In this document: one piece after another, positions 1 through 5,180 of the stretch
Layout of the letters: each line of letters begins with the position of its first letter
How positions within the stretch are numbered: position 1 is the stretch's first letter
NCBI GenBank assembly: GCA_006227785.1
Contig: SBFU01000205.1
Span: 1-5,180 of the forward strand
Direction: 5' to 3'
Length of the DNA: 5,180 nt
Origin: Burkholderiales bacterium
GTDB taxonomy: Bacteria; Pseudomonadota; Gammaproteobacteria; Burkholderiales; Burkholderiaceae_C
Program-made: the position numbers and the translations under genes
Notes under the pieces: generated by a model
Databases searched by the model: none
What the model saw: only the letters and a program-made list of their open reading frames with translations
Told to the model about the DNA's origin: nothing

Positions 1-554
<554 letters not shown>

Positions 555-582
555 TCAGCCCCGATGTGGTGCCACGGCCTGC

Positions 583-2238
583 TCAGGCCTTCAGGTACAG
601 GCCTGCCCAGGGTTCGAAGTGCAGCATGGCGCCTTCCCGCCGGACGCCCTGCAATCCGCTGCCGGCCAGTGGGCTGGCGTTGTCCCAGCCGGCTGGCACC
701 TCCAGCGTTGCGGGCTGGCCACTGAAGTTGAAGGCGCACAGCAGACGCTGTGGGGCAGCTGCCCGCTCTTCTTCACGCACGAAGGCCAGCACCTGGGGAT
801 GCGCGGGCAGCAGGGACAGGCTGCCATGGATCAGGGCCGGCTGACCGCGACGCCATTGCAGCAGTTGCTGGAAGAAGCTCAACAGGCTGTCGGCATGACC
901 TTGCTGGCGGTCCACCGCCAGGGGTCGGTGGGTCTCGGCCATCGGCAGCCAGGTCCTGGCGGCGGCGGAAAATCCCGCGTGGGGCTCGTCCGCAGACCAG
1001 GGCATGGGAGTCCGGCAACCGTCTCGCCCTTTGTACTGAGGCCACAGCGTGATGCCGTAGGGGTCTTGCAGTTCTTCGAAACGCAGCTGTGCCTCGGGCA
1101 GCCCCAGCTCTTCGCCCTGGTAGAGGCTGACGGTGCCTCGCAGACTGACCTGAAATGCCGCCATCAGTCGCAGCTGACGCGGATCGGGTGTGCTGCCACC
1201 CCATCGCGTGGCGGAGCGTTCGCAATCGTGATTGGACAAGGCCCAGCAGGGCCAGCCGTCGCCGACGGTGCCGATGAAGCGCGACAGCACGCCGTGCAGG
1301 AAAAGCGCGTCCTTCTGGGGGCCCAGCAGGTCGAAGCAATAGGCCATGTGGAGCTTGTCACCACCGGCGGTGTATTCGGCAACCCGGGCCAGGCCATCGT
1401 CGTCACCGATTTCACCGACCAGGGTGGTGTCGGGGTAGCGGTCGACCAGGGCGCGCAGGCGCTGCAGAAAGGGCAGGTTTTCCGGGCGGCTCTTGTCGTA
1501 GATGTGGCGCTGCCAGGCGTAGGGGTTGAACGGGTTGGCCGCCGGATCGGGGTTGTTCGGATCGGGCGCGCCCTTGCCCGGGTTGTCGCGCAGCAGCGGG
1601 TCATGGAAGTAGAAGTTGGCCGTGTCCAGCCGGTAGCCATCCACCCCGATGTCCAGCCAGAACTTCACGGTCTCCAGCAAGGCCTCCTGCACATCCGGGT
1701 TGTGGAAGTTCAGGTCAGGCTGGCTGGTCAGGAAGTTGTGCAGGTAGTACTGGCAGCGGCGCGGGTCCCATTGCCAGGCACTGCCACCAAAGATGGACAA
1801 CCAGTTGTTCGGTGGTGTGCCGTCATTCCTGGGGTCCGCCCACACGTACCAGTCGGCTTTGGGGTTGTCGCGACTGGCGCGGCTTTCGGCAAACCAGGGG
1901 TGCTGGTCACTGGTGTGTGAGAGCACCTGGTCGATCATCACCTTCAGACCGAGCTCGTGCGCGCGGCGCACCAGCGCCTTGAAGTCCTCCAGTGTCCCGA
2001 ACATGGGGTCGACGTCGCAGTAGTCGCTGACGTCATAGCCGAAGTCCTTCATCGGACTCTTGAAGAAGGGCGAGAGCCAGATGCCATCGGCGCCGAGCGC
2101 CGCGATGTGCTCCAGCCGACCTGTGATGCCCGGCAGATCACCGATGCCGTCGCCGTTGGCGTCCTGAAAGGAACGTGGGTAGATCTGGTAGATCACGCCG
2201 CCGCGCCACCAGTTGTTGTTGGGTGCCTTGTTGCTCAT
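583..2238 (-). CDS. aglA: GH13 alpha-glucosidase, AglA type (subfamily 23-like)
   Basis: This 551-residue cytoplasmic enzyme should cut terminal alpha-linked glucose from maltose-, sucrose- or isomaltose-type sugars by a retaining mechanism. The N-terminus (WWRGGVIYQIYPRSF) begins the barrel. Conserved region I is D103-Q-V-L-S-H108, followed by a B domain (about 110-175). The catalytic residues are nucleophile D205 (DGYRLDT), acid/base E276 (VGEIGDD) and stabiliser D338 (LSNHD). A C-terminal beta domain covers about 470-551 (LLCAFNFSG). The pattern closely resembles proteobacterial alpha-glucosidases such as Halomonas HaG, Xanthomonas and Sinorhizobium AglA; several of these also transfer glucosyl groups. 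The start at 2238 is chosen because similarity begins eight residues later and the ATG overlaps the GH1 stop as ATGA. A longer frame to 2355 is GH1 in another register. No good Shine-Dalgarno precedes the start, so translation probably depends on ribosomes finishing GH1. There is no signal peptide. Exact linkage preference cannot be read from sequence. Confidence 0.96.
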   Translation of the reverse strand: MSNKAPNNNWWRGGVIYQIYPRSFQDANGDGIGDLPGITGRLEHIAALGADGIWLSPFFKSPMKDFGYDVSDYCDVDPMFGTLEDFKALVRRAHELGLKVMIDQVLSHTSDQHPWFAESRASRDNPKADWYVWADPRNDGTPPNNWLSIFGGSAWQWDPRRCQYYLHNFLTSQPDLNFHNPDVQEALLETVKFWLDIGVDGYRLDTANFYFHDPLLRDNPGKGAPDPNNPDPAANPFNPYAWQRHIYDKSRPENLPFLQRLRALVDRYPDTTLVGEIGDDDGLARVAEYTAGGDKLHMAYCFDLLGPQKDALFLHGVLSRFIGTVGDGWPCWALSNHDCERSATRWGGSTPDPRQLRLMAAFQVSLRGTVSLYQGEELGLPEAQLRFEELQDPYGITLWPQYKGRDGCRTPMPWSADEPHAGFSAAARTWLPMAETHRPLAVDRQQGHADSLLSFFQQLLQWRRGQPALIHGSLSLLPAHPQVLAFVREEERAAAPQRLLCAFNFSGQPATLEVPAGWDNASPLAGSGLQGVRREGAMLHFEPWAGLYLKA

Positions 2239-3584
2239 GTGGGTTGGGAAAGAATCTGTTGCTGGAGCCAGCGTGCGCTGGCTTTGGGTGTGCGTTTCTG
2301 GGTGGCGTAGTCGACATGAACCACGCCAAAGCGTTGGGTGTAGCCGTGTGCCCACTCGAAGTTGTCGAGCAGGCTCCAGACGTAGTAGCCGCGGACATCG
2401 ATGCCGCTGGCGATCATGTCGGCGAGTTGTTCAAGGTGGGTGCGCAGGTAGTGCAGGCGGATCACGTCATCGCAGCCGCGCTCACCGACCGGCGTGTTGT
2501 CGGCGGCGCCGTTCTCGGTGATCCAGATGGGGGGCAGCGGCCATTGGGACTGCAGCTTCTCGATCACACGGCGAAGGCCTTGCGGATGGATCTCCCAGCC
2601 GATGTCCGTCAAGGCGACGGCCTTGGCATCGGGCGAGACGAAGCGGTAGCCTCTGCACAACTCGGCTGGCGTCTGAGGGGCTTGCGCCACCGAGCGCGTG
2701 TAGTAGTTCAAGCCGATGAAGTCCAGCGGCTGCGCGCAAATGCGCAGATCCTCCGCCGGGCGGTGTACGCCCAGCTCACCGATCTGTTCCAGCATCTCGG
2801 CCGGCCACTCCCGGTTGAAGAGTGGATTGAAGAAGACGTCGTTGCGTTCCATCTCGGCCATGCGGGCTGCCATGGCATCGGGCTTGGCGTCGCTGAAGGC
2901 GTCGCAGAGTTCGGGGTTGAGCACGATGCCCAGCTGGGTGTCGCTGCGCTCGGCGCGCCAGGCCTGAAGGCCCAGGCCGTGCGCCAGCATCAGGTGGTGC
3001 GCGGCCAGGAGTGCGGAGGGCCGGTCCTGGAGGCCTGGCGCGAACACGCCGATGTCGTGACCCAGGAAGGCGCTGCACCAGGGTTCGTTGAGCGTGGCCA
3101 CGCGTTGCAGCCGGTCGCCGAGCTCGCGTGCCACCAGCGCCGCGTAGTCGGCGAAGCGGATCGCCGTCTCCCGTCCCAGCCAACCACGGTTTGCGTGCTG
3201 CAGGTGCGCAGGCAAGTCCCAGTGGTAGAGGGTGGCGTTGGGCGTGATGCCTTTCTCGTGCAGTGCGTCCAGCAGGCGGCGGTAGAAATCGAGTCCCTCA
3301 GGGTTGGCGCAGCCATCCTCGCGCACCACGCGCGTCCAGGCGATGGAGAAGCGGTAGTGCCGAAAGCCCAGATCGGCCATCAGCGCCACGTCCTCGCGGA
3401 AGCGGTGGAAGTGGTCGCAGGCCACCAGCCCGTCGCTGGCGTCCTTGATGCGGCCGGGCTGGGCGCAGAACTCGTCCCAGATGCTGGGCAGCTTGCCGCC
3501 TTCCAGGGCGCCGCCCTCGATCTGGAAGGCCGCGGTGGCACAGCCCCATTCGAACGAAGGGGGAAAACGGGGGAAATCGGTCAT
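2235..3584 (-). CDS. GH1 family beta-glucosidase
   Basis: This 449-residue enzyme should release glucose from the non-reducing end of beta-glucosides (for example cellobiose) by the retaining GH1 mechanism. One (beta/alpha)8 barrel fills the protein, and the length is typical of bacterial GH1 enzymes. Visible family landmarks are Q21 (FQIEG), H121-W122 (YHWDLP), the acid/base E167 in TLNEP, Y295 in LNYYT, the nucleophile E357 in ITENG, W403, and E410-W411 in NFEWAHGY. Having W and H after E410, rather than the Ser-x-Lys-x-Tyr phosphate site, argues against a 6-phospho-beta-glucosidase; that agrees with an ABC importer rather than a PTS. There is no signal peptide, so it is cytoplasmic. The start at 3584 is chosen because family similarity begins at once (PPSFEWGCATAAFQIEG) and it lies four bases after the aglG stop. 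A longer frame reaches 3680 but its Cys/Ser/Pro-rich leader is aglG read in another frame. Related GH1 enzymes may cut beta-galactosides or fucosides too, so substrate is less certain than family. Confidence 0.95.
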   Translation of the reverse strand: MTDFPRFPPSFEWGCATAAFQIEGGALEGGKLPSIWDEFCAQPGRIKDASDGLVACDHFHRFREDVALMADLGFRHYRFSIAWTRVVREDGCANPEGLDFYRRLLDALHEKGITPNATLYHWDLPAHLQHANRGWLGRETAIRFADYAALVARELGDRLQRVATLNEPWCSAFLGHDIGVFAPGLQDRPSALLAAHHLMLAHGLGLQAWRAERSDTQLGIVLNPELCDAFSDAKPDAMAARMAEMERNDVFFNPLFNREWPAEMLEQIGELGVHRPAEDLRICAQPLDFIGLNYYTRSVAQAPQTPAELCRGYRFVSPDAKAVALTDIGWEIHPQGLRRVIEKLQSQWPLPPIWITENGAADNTPVGERGCDDVIRLHYLRTHLEQLADMIASGIDVRGYYVWSLLDNFEWAHGYTQRFGVVHVDYATQKRTPKASARWLQQQILSQPT

Positions 3585-3588
3585 TGGG

Positions 3589-4761
3589 CTATTTGACGGA
3601 ACCGGACAGCAGGCCGCGCACGAAGAAGCGCTGCAACGAGAAGAACACGGCCACGGGCACCGCGATGGACACGAAGGCACTGGCGGTCAGGATCTCCCAG
3701 CTCTCGCCGCGCGAGCCCAGCAGGTCGTTGAGCTGGATGGTCAGCACCACCTGGTCGGGCGATTTGCCCAGGAACACCAGGGCCACCAGGAAGTCGTTCC
3801 AGACCCACAGAAACTGAAAGATCGCAAAGCTGGCCAGCGCCGGTACCGACAGCGGCAGCACGATGCTGGTGAAGATCTGGAAGTGCGACGCGCCATCCAT
3901 GCGAGCGCTCTCGATGATGTCCCGCGGTAGAGACGCGATGTAGTTGCGCAGCAGGTAAATCGCCAGCGGCAGGCCGAAGGCCGAGTGCGCCAGCCACACG
4001 CCCAGGTAGGACTTGGACGCGATGCCCAGGCTCTCGCCCACATCGTTGTACAGGCGCAGCAGCGGGATCAGCGACATCTGCAGTGGCACCACCAGCAGCC
4101 CCACCACCACCACGAAGAGCCAGCGCCGACCGGGAAACTCCATCCAGCTGAAGGCGTAGGCAGCGAAGGCTGCGATCAGGATCGGTATGAACGTGGCAGG
4201 TATGGTGACCTTGAAGGTGTTGAGGAAAGCGTTGCCGACACCCTCCGAGTCGATCACCTTTCTGTAGTTGCTGGCCGTGAAGCTTGGCGGCGTTTCGGCC
4301 ACGTAAAAGATACGAATGCCCCGGTCGTTCTCGTAGGGCTGGTTGAGTACCAGGCGGTACTGCCCGTCTGCGGCCACGGTGATGCTTCCATCGGGTTGAC
4401 CGTCCTCTTCGTCAAAAATCTGCGCGTCTGCCAGCTCGATGGTGGCGCCCACCGGGTGCTCGCCAGGGTTGGCCGACTTCAGGGAAAAGCGCTGCAGCCG
4501 CGTGCTGTTGCCCTCGGGGAACAGGCGTCCAGCCATGACGAATCGATCACCTTCCGGCACCACGCTCTGTGCACCGGCGGTCCGGCGCTGGTCGGACCGG
4601 GTCTGGGTCGACAGCGAGGTCCACCAGCCGCTGTTGACGATCTGCTCGCGGTCGCGAAAGCTGGAGACCAGCAGACCGAAAGTTGGCAGCACCCAGGCCA
4701 GGACGATGACCAGCAGAAGTGCATGGGCCAGCAGCCTGGCCGGGTAGAGTCTGAGTTTCAT
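3589..4761 (-). CDS. aglG: Sugar ABC transporter permease, AglG/MalG type, with large extracytoplasmic insertion
   Basis: This 390-residue protein is the second permease subunit of the sugar importer and should pair with AglF to form the channel. A membrane segment at residues 10-33 is followed by a long hydrophilic, beta-rich region (about 36-175). Five further membrane segments follow (about 177-205, 213-236, 253-275, 305-330 and 357-378). The cytoplasmic EAA loop runs from E284 (ESARMDGAS) to P303, with D289-G290 conserved; the second position is Ser rather than Ala. MalG-type permeases are usually about 280-300 residues, and the roughly 140-residue insertion after the first membrane segment accounts for the difference. 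AglG proteins are known to carry such a region. The start at 4761 is set by a strong Shine-Dalgarno and by the ATGA overlap with aglF. The stop is four bases before the GH1 start. Alpha-glucoside specificity is inferred from family likeness and from the alpha-glucosidase downstream. Confidence 0.93.
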   Translation of the reverse strand: MKLRLYPARLLAHALLLVIVLAWVLPTFGLLVSSFRDREQIVNSGWWTSLSTQTRSDQRRTAGAQSVVPEGDRFVMAGRLFPEGNSTRLQRFSLKSANPGEHPVGATIELADAQIFDEEDGQPDGSITVAADGQYRLVLNQPYENDRGIRIFYVAETPPSFTASNYRKVIDSEGVGNAFLNTFKVTIPATFIPILIAAFAAYAFSWMEFPGRRWLFVVVVGLLVVPLQMSLIPLLRLYNDVGESLGIASKSYLGVWLAHSAFGLPLAIYLLRNYIASLPRDIIESARMDGASHFQIFTSIVLPLSVPALASFAIFQFLWVWNDFLVALVFLGKSPDQVVLTIQLNDLLGSRGESWEILTASAFVSIAVPVAVFFSLQRFFVRGLLSGSVK

Positions 4762-5180
4762 CGCTGTGCCTCCTCGGCGCGGAAGCGGCGGATGTTGAAG
4801 GCCATGACCGGAATCACGGCCAGCATCAGCACCATGGCCAGGGTGGAACTGCGGCCGTAGTCGCCACCGCCGCGGAACATCCAGTCGTACATCAGGTTGG
4901 CCAGCACGCTGGTGTCCCACTGGCCACCGGTCATGGCCATGACGATGTCGAACACCTTGAGCACGGTGATGGTGATGGTGGTCCAGACCACGAGAATGGT
5001 CGACATCACCTGTGGGACCATGATCGAAAAGAAGATCTGCAGCTCGCTGGCACCGTCGATGCGCGCGGCCTCGATGGTGTCGGTGGGCACACCGCGCAGC
5101 GCGGCCGAGAGGATCACCATGGCAAAGCCGGTCTGGATCCAGATCAGGATCGCCATCAGAAAGAAGTTGTTCCAGAACGG
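4758..5180 (-). CDS. aglF: Sugar ABC transporter permease, AglF/MalF type (3' part; start lies outside the window)
   Basis: This is the C-terminal 140 residues of an inner-membrane permease of the carbohydrate ABC importer family (MalF-like, binding-protein-dependent). The frame is open to the window edge, so the N-terminal half is missing. What is seen: a hydrophobic segment at visible residues 6-28, then the cytoplasmic EAA coupling loop (E37-A-A, D42-G-A, ending at P56), where such permeases dock on the ATPase. A second hydrophobic stretch follows at about 58-84, a polar loop rich in Gly, Asp and Trp, and a last membrane segment at about 114-128 before a basic tail. The EAA loop and the flanking residues ([11 protein letters not shown]) match what I know of AglF of alpha-glucoside importers. 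The stop overlaps the aglG start by 4 bases. The family call is strong; the alpha-glucoside specificity rests on resemblance and on the neighbouring genes. Confidence 0.93.
   Translation of the reverse strand, partial: PFWNNFFLMAILIWIQTGFAMVILSAALRGVPTDTIEAARIDGASELQIFFSIMVPQVMSTILVVWTTITITVLKVFDIVMAMTGGQWDTSVLANLMYDWMFRGGGDYGRSSTLAMVLMLAVIPVMAFNIRRFRAEEAQR
4769..4775 (-). promoter_or_regulatory. Ribosome binding site of aglG
   Basis: On the minus strand the sequence reads GAGGAGG, followed by seven bases and then the ATG at 4761. This is a near-perfect Shine-Dalgarno and lies inside the last codons of aglF. It fixes the aglG start at 4761 rather than at upstream in-frame ATGs that would run through aglF, and it is the strongest ribosome binding site among the four closely packed genes. 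Confidence 0.85.

Noticed and set aside
2239..2355. N-terminal extension of the GH13 gene to an upstream ATG at 2355
   Set aside because: The extra 39 residues are GH1 coding sequence in another frame and show no family similarity; the ATGA-coupled start at 2238 fits better.
2175..3596. Long plus-strand open frame of 473 codons opposite the GH1 gene
   Set aside because: Same reason: antisense to GH1 across its whole length, composition set by G/C-ending codons, and no domain or plausible ribosome binding site seen.
3585..3680. N-terminal extension of GH1 with a Cys/Ser-rich leader that could be mistaken for a lipoprotein signal
   Set aside because: It overlaps the end of aglG, has no proper hydrophobic core, and family similarity starts right after the ATG at 3584.
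3985..4860. Plus-strand open frame of 291 codons opposite aglG and the end of aglF
   Set aside because: His/Gln/Gly-rich translation with no family signature and no hydrophobic pattern; antisense to a clear permease.

Overview
This is a GC-rich, gene-dense bacterial window in which all five genes lie on the minus strand. It encodes the uptake of an oligosaccharide and its breakdown in the cytoplasm. Reading in the direction of transcription (right to left), the order is: the 3' end of an aglF-type sugar ABC permease (5180-4758), a complete aglG-type permease (4761-3589), a GH1 beta-glucosidase (3584-2235), a GH13 alpha-glucosidase of the aglA type (2238-583), and the 5' part of a phosphoglucomutase (494-1). 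GC richness, G/C-ending codons, an Agl-type transporter and a PGM1-type phosphoglucomutase together suggest a proteobacterium. A beta-proteobacterium (Burkholderiales-like) or a related free-living group is my best guess, but the sequence does not prove it.

The first four genes are packed as one translational unit. aglF/aglG and GH1/GH13 each overlap by 4 bases (ATGA), and aglG/GH1 are separated by 4 bases. After the GH13 stop there is an 88-bp gap holding a small inverted repeat and a good ribosome binding site for pgm. The phosphoglucomutase may be on the same transcript or at a processing or attenuation boundary.

Likely working model: a periplasmic binding protein (not in the window) delivers alpha-glucosides, and possibly beta-glucosides, to the AglF-AglG channel, powered by an ATPase also outside the window. 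The intact sugar enters unphosphorylated. The two glycosidases have no signal peptide, so they would cut alpha- and beta-linked glucosides to glucose in the cytoplasm. Phosphoglucomutase would link glucose-1-phosphate and glucose-6-phosphate. The order resembles the known aglEFGAK alpha-glucoside operon of Sinorhizobium, with two differences: a GH1 gene sits between aglG and aglA, and pgm replaces aglK as the next gene.

I found no mobile element, CRISPR array, tRNA or rRNA, and no evidence of an undescribed defence-type or other new system. The points worth a second look are the alpha/beta glycosidase pairing, the phosphoglucomutase in a hydrolytic operon, the large extracytoplasmic insertion in AglG, and the lack of a clear ribosome binding site in front of the GH13 gene.
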